A program made the translations under genes and the position numbers. Under the pieces are notes generated by a model. It saw only the letters and a program-made list of their open reading frames with translations. It did no database searches and was not told the DNA's origin. 23,805 bases of DNA from an uncultured Bacilli bacterium (GTDB taxonomy: Bacteria; Bacillota_I; Bacilli_A; RF39; UBA660): contig CAKPHZ010000021.1 in the NCBI GenBank assembly GCA_934162265.1, forward strand, positions 1 to 23,805. The letters are read 5' to 3'. Shown here piece after piece: positions 1 through 6,332 of the stretch. Each line of letters begins with the position of its first letter. Position 1 is the first letter of the stretch.

Positions 1-41
1 AAAAAAATACTTAAACAGATATTTCTATCCATTAAAGTATT
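1..41 (-). terminator. Terminator after the prepilin-like gene
   Basis: On the minus strand an imperfect inverted repeat (AATACTTTAA at 41-32 with TTAAGTATT at 14-6, one bulged base) closes a loop of about 17 nt and runs into a T-tract at 7-1. It lies about 40 nt after the prepilin stop codon. The window edge cuts off whatever follows. Confidence 0.6.
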
Positions 42-78
42 AGCAAAAGAAAAAGATTTATTAAATAAATAACAAATC

Positions 79-729
79 TTAGTCAGCAGCAATTGCAACA
101 TTTGCACTTGTTGCTCTATTAAACGCATAATGAGTAGCATCAGCAGCTACATAGAATTTTCCACGATTTTTTGCAACTAAAAATACTTCATAAGAATCTA
201 TACTAGAATTATAACGAATAGCAGAACAAACAGCAGTAGTTCCTACTTTATCCCCTTTAACTATTGTATAATTATATTTATTACTAGCTTTTGGAAAAGT
301 AGCTGTACCAAGAATAATATCATTCTCATTAAGTCCTAAAGCAGTAAGTAAGTTACCGCCTTTATAGTTTATTGCTGTTGATTTACCAGAAGTAGACTTA
401 GTTCCAGAAGCTTGAAGTGTTGCAATACAAATCCACTCATTTTGATGATCAGTTTGTGTATAATCAATAAAACCATCACTTAATGTCTTATTATCAACAG
501 AAGAAGCAACAGAATCTTCAGTAACCCATGTATTCAAACTATTTGCAGCAGCTTGTGCTGAAGAATATAATGTACTTTTTCTTGAATTATTAATCGAATT
601 AATAACACTATTAGCAGCAAGTCCCATAACGATAGCAAGAATTACAATAACAGCAAGTAATTCAATTAAAGTAAAACCTTTATTGTCTAATTTTTTTCTA
701 TTTTTTCTTATCATTCTTAACATTTTCAT
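79..729 (-). CDS. Type IV prepilin / pseudopilin-like protein
   Basis: A 216-residue protein with a class III signal peptide: a short basic leader (residues 1-17), then GFTLIELLAVIVIL. The prepilin peptidase would cut after Gly18, leaving Phe+1 and the conserved Glu at mature position 5 (Glu23). A single hydrophobic helix spans about 19-40. The remainder is a Ser/Thr/Ala/Asn-rich globular domain with two cysteines (in NEWICIA and AVCSAI) that could form a disulfide. The ATG at 729 is chosen because a perfect AAGGAGGA lies at 744-737, 7 nt upstream; a longer reading frame to 774 would run through the promoter. No assembly ATPase, platform protein or prepilin peptidase is nearby, so it is an orphan pilin. 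The family is clear from the N-terminus, but whether it serves a pilus, DNA uptake or secretion cannot be told. Confidence 0.85.
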   Translation of the reverse strand: MKMLRMIRKNRKKLDNKGFTLIELLAVIVILAIVMGLAANSVINSINNSRKSTLYSSAQAAANSLNTWVTEDSVASSVDNKTLSDGFIDYTQTDHQNEWICIATLQASGTKSTSGKSTAINYKGGNLLTALGLNENDIILGTATFPKASNKYNYTIVKGDKVGTTAVCSAIRYNSSIDSYEVFLVAKNRGKFYVAADATHYAFNRATSANVAIAAD

Positions 730-756
730 TTTCTTATCCTCCTTATTGTTAACTAA

Positions 757-785
757 ATTATAATAAAAAAACAATTGATAGTCAA
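757..785 (-). promoter_or_regulatory. Sigma-A promoter of the prepilin gene
   Basis: Minus strand TTGACT (785-780), 17-nt spacer, TATAAT (762-757). This is a near-consensus housekeeping promoter placing +1 near 750, just ahead of the ribosome-binding site. The -35 box lies in the hairpin that ends the upstream rsmD operon. Confidence 0.75.
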
Positions 786-790
786 TTGCT
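765..790 (-). terminator. Terminator of the ylbDEF-rsmD operon
   Basis: Stem CAATTGA (788-782 on the minus strand) with TCAATTG (778-772), a 3-nt loop, then seven T at 771-765. It begins only a few bases after the rsmD stop codon. The plus strand also shows a T-tract, so it could act in both directions. Confidence 0.7.
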
Positions 791-794
791 TTTT

Positions 795-1340
795 TTAATT
801 TTTTTGGTAAATTGATATAAATTTATCTCCATACTTTTTCTTTTTTAATAAAGTATATCCTTCTACTTCATTAGAATATTCATAATTATACTCTAAAATA
901 ATTATCCCTTTATCAGATAATAAATGATTATCTCTAACATTCTCTAATATTTCTAATAAAATATGTTCACGATATGGAGGATCAACAAAAATAATATCAA
1001 AAACATAACCTTTATCTTTAAATATCTCTAAAGCCTTACAATAGTCCATTTCTATAGAAGTACTTTTATTCTCTATCTTAAATTCTTTTATATTTTCATT
1101 AATCACTTTTATACATTTATGATTATTATCTACAAAAAAACATCTCTTAGCCCCATTACTAATCGCTTCAATTCCTAAATTACCACTACCTGCAAATAAA
1201 TCTAGAACATAAGCATCTTGAATATAATTTTGAATACTCCCAAATAAACTCATCTTTACTCTATCCATAGTAGGCCTAGTACCATCGATATCATATCCCT
1301 TTATCTTTCTTCCCTTTAAACTACCACTAATTACCCTCAC
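795..1340 (-). CDS. rsmD: 16S rRNA (guanine-N2)-methyltransferase RsmD
   Basis: A 181-residue class I SAM-dependent methyltransferase that modifies G966 (E. coli numbering) of 16S rRNA in the 30S subunit. The N-terminus MRVISGSLKGRKI is typical of RsmD. The SAM-binding motif DLFAGSGNLGIEA is at about 47-59, and the catalytic [N/D]PPY motif is DPPY at 120-123. Length is normal. The start is GTG, overlapping the TGA stop of the upstream ylbF-like gene as GTGA, so translation is probably coupled. This matches ylbF-ylbG-ylbH(rsmD) in Bacillus, except that ylbG is absent and coaD does not follow; the prepilin gene lies downstream instead. Confidence 0.93.
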   Translation of the reverse strand: MRVISGSLKGRKIKGYDIDGTRPTMDRVKMSLFGSIQNYIQDAYVLDLFAGSGNLGIEAISNGAKRCFFVDNNHKCIKVINENIKEFKIENKSTSIEMDYCKALEIFKDKGYVFDIIFVDPPYREHILLEILENVRDNHLLSDKGIIILEYNYEYSNEVEGYTLLKKKKYGDKFISIYQKN

Positions 1341-1636
1341 CTAACACATCTTCTCCCATTCTTAGTAAATTTCTTAAGCCCTTGATTAATCTTCATCACA
1401 AAAAACATTAATTCATCATAATATTTCATATATCCCCTATATTCAGGATACTCATATAATTTTTTCTTTATCTCTAATTGCTCATATTCTATAGAAGTAC
1501 TATTTCCTACTTTTAATAACTCTTGTATTTCTTTATTTTCTAAAACTTGTCTTTTATACTTCTCTAATTCTTTTATCATTTCACTTTCATCCATAGCATC
1601 AATTAATTCAAAAGTCTTCTCCATTATTTTATGCAT
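1337..1636 (-). CDS. ylbF: YlbF/YmcA-family regulator
   Basis: A 99-residue, largely alpha-helical protein of the YlbF/YmcA (DUF964, RicF-like) family. In Bacillus subtilis YlbF forms a complex with YmcA and YaaT that stimulates RNase Y-dependent mRNA maturation and affects sporulation, competence and biofilm. The call rests on length, helical heptad-like charge pattern, the tail YPEYRGYMKYYDELMFFVM, and its place between ylbE and rsmD. The ATG at 1636 follows AAGGGAGAG by about 8 nt; an internal Met5 is possible. It ends in TGA, overlapping the GTG of rsmD by 4 nt. Partner genes ymcA and yaaT are not in the window. The C-terminus (NGRRCVR) is short and basic. Confidence 0.75.
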   Translation of the reverse strand: MHKIMEKTFELIDAMDESEMIKELEKYKRQVLENKEIQELLKVGNSTSIEYEQLEIKKKLYEYPEYRGYMKYYDELMFFVMKINQGLKKFTKNGRRCVR

Positions 1637-1672
1637 TTTTCTCTCTCCCTTAATAAAAAAATTATACTCTAA

Positions 1673-1894
1673 TTATTTTAAAACATCAAGAAAACTCTGA
1701 ATCATACTAATATTATCAATAGTTCGATTAATCTTATCACTTGTAGTTAATTTATAACCAATCTTCATTTCTTCTACAAAAGAAGGAAAACTATCTGGAT
1801 TACGATTTAATATTTTATACCAATTAGAATGCTCTCTTAAATATCTTTTTAGATTAATATCGTGCTGTATTCTATTATAAATATCATAAGTCAT
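1673..1894 (-). CDS. ylbE: YlbE-like protein
   Basis: A 73-residue soluble protein resembling the YlbE-like family: N-terminal helix MTYDIYNRIQHDINLKRYLR, then HSNWYKILNRNP and a helical tail. Function is unknown in the family. The start ATG shares its A with the TAA stop of ylbD (TAATG), a one-base overlap typical of translational coupling. The order ylbD-ylbE-ylbF is the same as in Bacillus, which supports the identity more than the short sequence alone. Confidence 0.75.
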   Translation of the reverse strand: MTYDIYNRIQHDINLKRYLREHSNWYKILNRNPDSFPSFVEEMKIGYKLTTSDKINRTIDNISMIQSFLDVLK

Positions 1895-2262
1895 TAATCT
1901 TCAAACCTCTTATATAATGGTCTTGGATTATATTCTTTCTTACTAGATCCTGCCTCCTTAGAAGCAAATAATTCTCCAAATAATCCCAAAGTTTTCTGCA
2001 AAGAACTAATTCCTTCTTGTACTTTATTAACATCAACATTTTTAGCCATTTTGACTAATTCTTCTAAATATCCACCCCTATTATCATTTCTTTCTACTTT
2101 TTTGCTTTCCTCATTCAATAACTTCCCCCAAGCATCTTCATCTTCTCCATATAAATCATACATCTCATAAAAATCCTGCCAAGTCTTTTTTCCTTCTTTA
2201 ATATACTGAATTAAAAATGGATTTTCTTTTACAAAAGCCTTAAATTCTTCTTTTTTATCCAT
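1894..2262 (-). CDS. ylbD: YlbD-like putative spore coat protein
   Basis: A 122-residue acidic protein. The N-terminal part, FVKENPFLIQYIKEGKKTWQ followed by a DFYEMYDLYGED segment, is characteristic of YlbD, annotated as a putative coat protein in Bacillus (the family role rests mostly on that genus). The C-terminal half is helical and low complexity and ends in YNPRPLYKRFED. The frame stays open to a GTG at 2271, but that GTG is part of the Shine-Dalgarno AGAGGTGAT; the ATG at 2262, 6 nt downstream, is the better start. First gene of the ylbD-ylbE-ylbF-rsmD operon, read from a weak TATAAT at 2288-2283 with no good -35 box. Confidence 0.75.
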   Translation of the reverse strand: MDKKEEFKAFVKENPFLIQYIKEGKKTWQDFYEMYDLYGEDEDAWGKLLNEESKKVERNDNRGGYLEELVKMAKNVDVNKVQEGISSLQKTLGLFGELFASKEAGSSKKEYNPRPLYKRFED

Positions 2263-2293
2263 TTTTATCACCTCTTAGTACTATTATATGCCT

Positions 2294-2331
2294 AAAAAAA
2301 GAGATAAGTTCTAAATCATAAAAACTTATCT
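2294..2331 (-). terminator. Terminator downstream of rluB
   Basis: Minus strand 9-bp perfect stem AGATAAGTT (2331-2323) / AACTTATCT (2310-2302) with a 12-nt loop, then C and seven T (2300-2294). It ends transcripts entering from rluB and the repeat region before the ylbD operon. Confidence 0.8.
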
Positions 2332-2380
2332 TAATTCAATCGTACTATCATGCCATTAAAAAACAACATTTTATATCTAA

Positions 2381-2458
2381 TCACACTTTTGCAACAAAAA
2401 TTGACAAATTTATCACACTTTTGCAAACATTTTCAACTATTTTATCACATTTTTGTAA
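2381..2458. repeat. Three 14-bp direct repeats with 32-bp period
   Basis: Plus strand TCACACTTTTGCAA at 2381-2394 and 2413-2426, and TCACATTTTTGTAA at 2445-2458. Each copy starts exactly 32 bp after the previous one, about three helical turns, so all face the same side of the DNA. The minus-strand consensus is close to GTTGCAAAAGTGTGATAAA. The intervening 18-bp stretches are not alike. The array fills the space between the rluB stop codon and the rluB terminator. It is not coding (32 is not a multiple of 3 and stops are frequent). It could be a tandem operator or an RNA 3' element. Confidence 0.75.
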
Positions 2459-2460
2459 CC

Positions 2461-3180
2461 TTACTTTTTAATCATACTATAAACAACATGAACTTCCTTT
2501 GCTGTAAGTCTACGATATTCAGAAGCTTTTAATCCACTTAAATCAAAAATACCAAATCTTTCTCTTTTTAATTTGATTACTTTTTTACCAACTGCTTCTA
2601 TCATTTTCTTAACTTGATGATTTCTTCCTTCATGAATAACTAATTCTACAATACAAGTATTCTTTTTCTTATCAATACTTCTTACCTTAACATGACATTT
2701 AGCGGTTTTCCTGCCATCAATCATAATACCACTTTTTAATCTCTTTACATCATATCCACTTAATATTCCTTCAACCTTGGCAATATAAACTTTATCAATC
2801 TCATTAGCTGGATGCATAAGACCATTCGCAAATACACCATCATTAGTAAGAAGAAGAACACCTGTTGTATCATAATCAAGCCTTCCAACAGGATAAATTC
2901 TAGCTGTAGTATCAATCAAATCCACAACTGTCTTTCTTCCCTTATCATCATTTGTCGTCGTTACAACACCTCTAGGTTTATACAATAAATAATACTCATA
3001 ATTATGATCCTTCTTTATCGATAATCCATCCACTTCAATCTCATCATCATGACTAACTTTCGTTCCAAGTTCACGAATAACACTACCATTAACGAAAACT
3101 TTTCCTTCTAATATTAACTCTTCAGCCTTTCTTCTAGAACAATATCCAGAATTAGCAATCACTTTCTGTAATCTTTCCAT
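2461..3180 (-). CDS. rluB: 23S rRNA pseudouridine synthase RluB/RsuA family
   Basis: A 239-residue protein with an N-terminal S4 RNA-binding domain (about 1-58, MERLQKVIANSGYCSRRKAE) and an RsuA/RluB catalytic domain. The catalytic Asp is in GRLDYDTTGVLLLTNDG (Asp102), and the C-terminal family motif EGRNHQVKKM is present. It isomerises a uridine in rRNA, most likely 23S helix 89 as for Bacillus RluB. The frame is open to a GTG at 3192, but GTGAGGGA is the ribosome-binding site for the ATG at 3180, 7 nt downstream. Closest alternatives are RluE/RsuA paralogues; lineage and length favour RluB. Confidence 0.88.
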   Translation of the reverse strand: MERLQKVIANSGYCSRRKAEELILEGKVFVNGSVIRELGTKVSHDDEIEVDGLSIKKDHNYEYYLLYKPRGVVTTTNDDKGRKTVVDLIDTTARIYPVGRLDYDTTGVLLLTNDGVFANGLMHPANEIDKVYIAKVEGILSGYDVKRLKSGIMIDGRKTAKCHVKVRSIDKKKNTCIVELVIHEGRNHQVKKMIEAVGKKVIKLKRERFGIFDLSGLKASEYRRLTAKEVHVVYSMIKK

Positions 3181-3202
3181 ACTATCCCTCACTTACCAAA
3201 CT

Positions 3203-3231
3203 ATCATATCATTTTTTAAAACTTTTGAAAA
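3203..3231 (-). promoter_or_regulatory. Candidate rluB promoter
   Basis: Minus strand TTTTCA (3231-3226), 17-nt spacer, TATGAT (3208-3203), placing +1 near 3196, just upstream of the rluB ribosome-binding site. Spacing is ideal but the -35 matches only 4 of 6 consensus bases. Confidence 0.5.
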
Positions 3232-3246
3232 CTATAATCAGCTAAA

Positions 3247-4131
3247 TCATATCACTCTAAACTGATTAAAATCAGGAATAAAACTTTCTTTACAACTTTC
3301 TCCTTCTTGAATAAAAGCTTTTCTTATTCCCAAATCATAAGCATAATTAATCAACTCATCATACTCATCTTCACGAACTACTCGATTCAGTTCTTCATAC
3401 TTACATTCCCTAACAGGAGTATATTGATTCATAATACTAAAAATAATCTTATCCTGGTATTTTAAACATAAGTATTTTATTACCCTCTTACTATCCTCTA
3501 AATGACCAGGAAGAAGCAAATGCCGAACAATAACGCCCCTTTTCATTATCCCATCATCATCAATAACAATATCTCCCACCTGATGAACCATCTCTTCAAT
3601 TGCCTTATCAGCAATCTCAAAATAATCCTTACAATGAGAAAACTTCCATGATAACTCATCAGAATAATATTTAAAATCAGGTAAATAAATATCCACATAC
3701 CCATCTAACTTTTTGATTGTCTCTAGCTTCTCGTAGCCACTACTATTATAAACAATAGGTATCTTTAATCCATTACTTCTAGCAAGATCTAATCCCTTTA
3801 TAATCTTATCTACCCAAATCGTAGGCGTAACCAAATTAATATTTAATGCCCCATTCTTTTCTAAATCAAGACAAATATCACAAAATTCCTCTACCGTAAC
3901 AGTTCTTCCTTTATGATATTCACTAATCTTATAATTCTGACAAAATAAACATCTTAAATTACAATAAGAAAAAAAGATTGTCCCACTACCAACTTCTCCA
4001 CTGATAACAGGTTCTTCCCATTTATGCAGTGAATACCTGGCAATCACCATCTCACCAGGTGCCAGACAAAAACCAATCTCACCACAATCTCTATCTACAT
4101 TACAACACCTAGGGCATAAATTACATTTCAT
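3247..4131 (-). CDS. PflA-related radical SAM protein (COG1313 type)
   Basis: A 294-residue radical SAM protein. The 4Fe-4S binding motif CxxxCxxC is CNLRCLFC at residues 57-64, inside FFSYCNLRCLFCQNYKIS, the classic context in COG1313 proteins (sometimes named PflX, for resemblance to pyruvate formate-lyase activase). A Cys-rich N-terminus (MKCNLCPRCC, then C16 and C22) may hold an extra cluster. Substrate unknown; no glycyl radical enzyme lies beside it. The ATG at 4131 is preferred over the longer open frame to 4173 because AGGAAGTGAT sits just upstream and the family starts at this Cys motif. It ends in TGA. It follows truA with a terminator between them, so it probably has its own promoter. 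Confidence 0.85.
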   Translation of the reverse strand: MKCNLCPRCCNVDRDCGEIGFCLAPGEMVIARYSLHKWEEPVISGEVGSGTIFFSYCNLRCLFCQNYKISEYHKGRTVTVEEFCDICLDLEKNGALNINLVTPTIWVDKIIKGLDLARSNGLKIPIVYNSSGYEKLETIKKLDGYVDIYLPDFKYYSDELSWKFSHCKDYFEIADKAIEEMVHQVGDIVIDDDGIMKRGVIVRHLLLPGHLEDSKRVIKYLCLKYQDKIIFSIMNQYTPVRECKYEELNRVVREDEYDELINYAYDLGIRKAFIQEGESCKESFIPDFNQFRVI

Positions 4132-4154
4132 TATATCACTTCCTAAAAATACTG

Positions 4155-4185
4155 AAAAAGAAAAAGTCTCCAATTAGAAACTTTT
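4155..4185 (-). terminator. Terminator of truA
   Basis: Minus strand AAAAGTTTC (4185-4177) pairs with GAGACTTTT (4170-4162), 9 bp including one G-U, 6-nt loop. It is followed by TTTTT-C-TTTTT at the 3' side. It starts 3 nt after the truA stop codon. Confidence 0.65.
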
Positions 4186-4187
4186 CT

Positions 4188-4928
4188 TTAATAAAATACA
4201 TTTCTTAAATATAATCCTTCTGGATTAGCCGTCTTACCAGCTTGCGTTCTATCTTCACTCTTTAAAATATCAATAATCTCTTCACTACGTCTTTTTCCTT
4301 CACCAATTTCAATTAAAGTACCTACCATATTTCTAACCATATATCTTAAAAATCCCGTACCAATAAAAACTAAAGTAATCTTATTAACATCTTTTAAATC
4401 ACGAAGTAAATTTGTCTGAGATAAAGTTCTAACATAATCATCTTTTTCTTCATCAACCTTTGTAAAAGATCTAAAGTTATGTGTCCCTTCCAAATATTTC
4501 ATAGCCCGTTGCATCTCAACAACATCTAACTTCTTATTATGTTGATAAACATACTTTCTCTCTAAAGGATTATATTCTCCCATATTAATCTGATAGATAT
4601 ATTCTTTTCCCGTTGCATCAAACCTAGCATGAAAATTATCCGAAACCTCTTCAATATGTTTAATATAAATATCTTCTGGTAACATTGAATTCATACTATG
4701 AAGCAGTTTCTCAATATCCATTTTCTCTTCAAAATCAAAATGCGCTTTCTGATTTAACGCATGAACACCAGCATCTGTCCTACCCGTAGCCGTTATCTTA
4801 ACCGCCTTATCCCCATTAATCTTTTTTAAAACACTTTCAATCTCTCCTTGAACAGTTCTTCCTTTAGGTTGTTTCTGATAACCTTTAAAATCACTGCCAT
4901 CATAAGAAAATGTCATAAAATATCTCAT
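4188..4928 (-). CDS. truA: tRNA pseudouridine(38-40) synthase TruA
   Basis: A 246-residue TruA that converts uridines 38-40 of the tRNA anticodon arm to pseudouridine. The catalytic Asp is Asp52 in TATGRTDAGVHALNQ. The N-terminal MTFSYDGSDFKGYQKQP and C-terminal FLRYMVRNMVGTLIEIG motifs are typical. Length is normal. The start ATG follows GTGAGGT by 7 nt. In Bacillus truA sits near ribosomal protein and ecf genes; here it stands alone, with the 729-bp gene-poor region upstream. Confidence 0.95.
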   Translation of the reverse strand: MRYFMTFSYDGSDFKGYQKQPKGRTVQGEIESVLKKINGDKAVKITATGRTDAGVHALNQKAHFDFEEKMDIEKLLHSMNSMLPEDIYIKHIEEVSDNFHARFDATGKEYIYQINMGEYNPLERKYVYQHNKKLDVVEMQRAMKYLEGTHNFRSFTKVDEEKDDYVRTLSQTNLLRDLKDVNKITLVFIGTGFLRYMVRNMVGTLIEIGEGKRRSEEIIDILKSEDRTQAGKTANPEGLYLRNVFY

Positions 4929-5134
4929 CTTTACTACCTCACTTTAATAATATAATCCCTTTTATTACAAAGACTATTTTATCAAATCATACGCACATTT
5001 TCAATCATTTAGAACAATATTCTCAAAAGTTTACAATAAAAATACTAATCTTTTTTGATAACTTTTAAATAAAGAAAACACTTTTTAAGTATTTTTCCAA
5101 ACAGAAAAAAATTACTTTAATATATTTAAAATAG
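4929..5134. other. Intergenic region, no gene recognised
   Basis: Very AT-rich. No reading frame of meaning on either strand, no RNA gene and no convincing promoter were recognised beyond AT-rich -10-like strings upstream of truA. It may hold more of the decayed permease gene that becomes recognisable from about 5135, but the sequence is too eroded to say. Confidence 0.5.
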
Positions 5135-5453
5135 CATATCTATGGAGATAAAAAATATCATTCTCTAAAATCATAATTTTCTCCAATAACGTATTCAAAA
5201 AATATTTGCCAAACAAAACAGTTGGATTTGTATTGCTTCCATCTTAATTGGTCTTCCTACCGGTTAGTATTTAACCTCTTATCTATTCAAAGCTTGCTTA
5301 GATGAAAACTACAATTTTGGTATCCATATTGAACTTTGGACTTATCTTGCCGCTGCTTTAGGTACCTATCTTGTTTCTTTCATCGTATCTCATTATCTTT
5401 CTAAAAAAATAAATACAATCGACATGGTTAGTAATCTAAAAGCAAATGAATAA
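5135..5453 (+). pseudogene. Remnant of an FtsX/MacB-type ABC transporter permease
   Basis: Only the C-terminal part of a permease survives, split over two frames. Frame 2 (about 5135-5206) reads DKKYHSLKS-stop-FSPITYSKN, matching the 'LKxLGFSP' loop of FtsX-family permeases. Frame 3 (about 5208-5453) reads AKQNSWICIASILIGLPTG, a TAG stop at 5265-5267, then YLTSYLFKACLDE, a hydrophobic helix ending LVSFIVSHYLSKKINTI, and DMVSNLKANE with a TAA stop. The end (SxKIxxIDMVxxLKxxE) is the hallmark C-terminus of FtsX permeases. Lesions: TAA at 5174-5176, a frameshift near 5207-5216, the internal TAG, and loss of everything upstream. No ATPase partner is adjacent. The former gene's terminator is still intact just downstream. 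Confidence 0.7.
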
Positions 5454-5459
5454 AGAAAA

Positions 5460-5490
5460 AGAATTCTATTTTTTTTAGAGTTCTTTTTTT
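5460..5490 (+). terminator. Terminator of the decayed permease gene
   Basis: AGAATTCTA (5460-5468) pairs with TAGAGTTCT (5476-5484), 9 bp with one G-U, T-rich loop, then a run of T to 5490. It begins 6 nt after the permease remnant's TAA stop. Confidence 0.8.
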
Positions 5491-5573
5491 ACTTAAAATA
5501 CTTATCTCTTACCTTCCCTCATATATATTTACAAATCAAAATGTAAATAAAATAAAAAGAAATAAATAATTAA

Positions 5574-5602
5574 AAGACAAAGAATACACTTTATGATAAA
5601 AT
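5574..5602 (+). promoter_or_regulatory. Candidate promoter of the membrane-anchored protein gene
   Basis: AAGACA (5574-5579), 17-nt spacer, TAAAAT (5597-5602). The -35 matches 4 of 6 and the -10 matches 5 of 6. Upstream, TATTTAC (5526-5532) and GTAAATA (5543-5549) form a perfect inverted repeat with a 10-nt spacer that could be an operator. Confidence 0.4.
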
Positions 5603-5605
5603 TAG

Positions 5606-5678
5606 AATAAAGGAAGGAGAAAAAAATGAAAAATAATAATAAAGGAAGGAGAAAAAAATGAAAAATAATAATAAAGGA
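5606..5678. repeat. 32-bp tandem duplication of RBS and start codon
   Basis: The sequence at 5606-5646 is identical, position by position, to 5638-5678 (offset 32, 41 matching bases). The unit contains the Shine-Dalgarno AAGGAAGGAG, an A-run, ATG and the first codons (MKNNNKG). Perfect identity suggests a recent slippage event. Because 32 is not a multiple of 3, the first ATG is out of frame with the main gene. Confidence 0.9.
5626..5661 (+). CDS. 11-codon upstream ORF created by the duplication
   Basis: ATG at 5626 reads MKNNNKGRRKK and stops at TGA 5659-5661, which overlaps the main gene's ATG (5658-5660) as ATGA. It has a full-strength ribosome-binding site identical to that of the main gene. 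If translated, it would hand ribosomes to the main gene by termination-reinitiation. It is probably a by-product of the duplication rather than a selected peptide. Confidence 0.35.
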   Translation: MKNNNKGRRKK

Positions 5679-6275
5679 GTAATTATTTTATTGATTATAA
5701 TCATATTAATACTAGCTACTTTATTTATTTTATTCGCAACCAATACAATTTTCTTCAATGCTAGTTCAAAAAATAATCATTCAGAAAACACTACAACAAA
5801 TAATCAAGAAAATAGTAATGTAACAAACAAAGAAAATAATAAAGCATATAACTATTCAGAAATGAAAGGATTATATAAATTTGAAACTGAAATTTTAACA
5901 GACGAATCTGGAAACAAATATAGAGCAACTTATAATTTATATTTATATGAAAATGGAACATTTATCTATAAACTAAGTACCATGGCACCATTTGGATATA
6001 TGGGAAATTACATAATTGAAGATAATAAAATTAAATTAAATTATCTATTCTCAACTAACAGTGGTGCTAGTATTAAAATAACTAAAGGAAGTAAAAATCT
6101 AGCAATTAATTCTAACAATAGCATAACAGACGAAAACCAACCAATTAATACCATTAATTTGACCAATATAACTTTAACAAAAACTAACGAAACAGAAGAA
6201 AATAAATTTATTACAGATGGAAATGATTTTGAAAAAATACTAAATAACTACAATATTGAAAATAACGAAAACTAA
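5658..6275 (+). CDS. Membrane-anchored extracellular protein of unknown function
   Basis: A 205-residue protein. A short basic N-terminus is followed by one hydrophobic helix (about residues 8-31, VIILLIIIILILATLFILF), an Asn/Glu/Thr-rich linker (about 35-62) and a domain of alternating polar and aromatic residues that looks beta-rich (YRATYNLYLYENGTFIYKL and the following 30 residues). There is no lipobox and no obvious signal peptidase site, so it is likely an N-in/C-out surface protein. The extracellular part resembles small lipocalin-like or 'GTF-Y' strand proteins of Gram-positive bacteria only in general pattern; the family is not recognised. The ATG at 5658 is the second of two identical RBS-start units. 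Monocistronic, between two terminators. Confidence 0.75.
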   Translation: MKNNNKGVIILLIIIILILATLFILFATNTIFFNASSKNNHSENTTTNNQENSNVTNKENNKAYNYSEMKGLYKFETEILTDESGNKYRATYNLYLYENGTFIYKLSTMAPFGYMGNYIIEDNKIKLNYLFSTNSGASIKITKGSKNLAINSNNSITDENQPINTINLTNITLTKTNETEENKFITDGNDFEKILNNYNIENNEN

Positions 6276-6310
6276 GAGCAATTACCTAAAAAAGTAACTG
6301 CTCTTTTTTT
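6274..6310 (+). terminator. Terminator of the membrane-anchored protein gene
   Basis: AAGAGCAATTAC (6274-6285) pairs with GTAACTGCTCTT (6294-6305), 11 paired bases around one A-C mismatch, with a T-run to 6310. Its hairpin could also stop fic transcripts arriving from the other strand, though the T-tract on that side is weak. Confidence 0.75.
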
Positions 6311-6332
6311 GCTTTTTAAATAATACATAATA

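Noticed and set aside
2381..2458. The 32-bp period repeats as a CRISPR array
   Set aside because: Repeats are only 14 bp with 18-bp spacers, there are three units, no cas genes are near, and the third copy is diverged; this is outside CRISPR norms.
2350..2532. A plus-strand reading frame of 60 codons across the repeat region into rluB
   Set aside because: It overlaps rluB antisense, lacks a ribosome-binding site and has low-complexity content.
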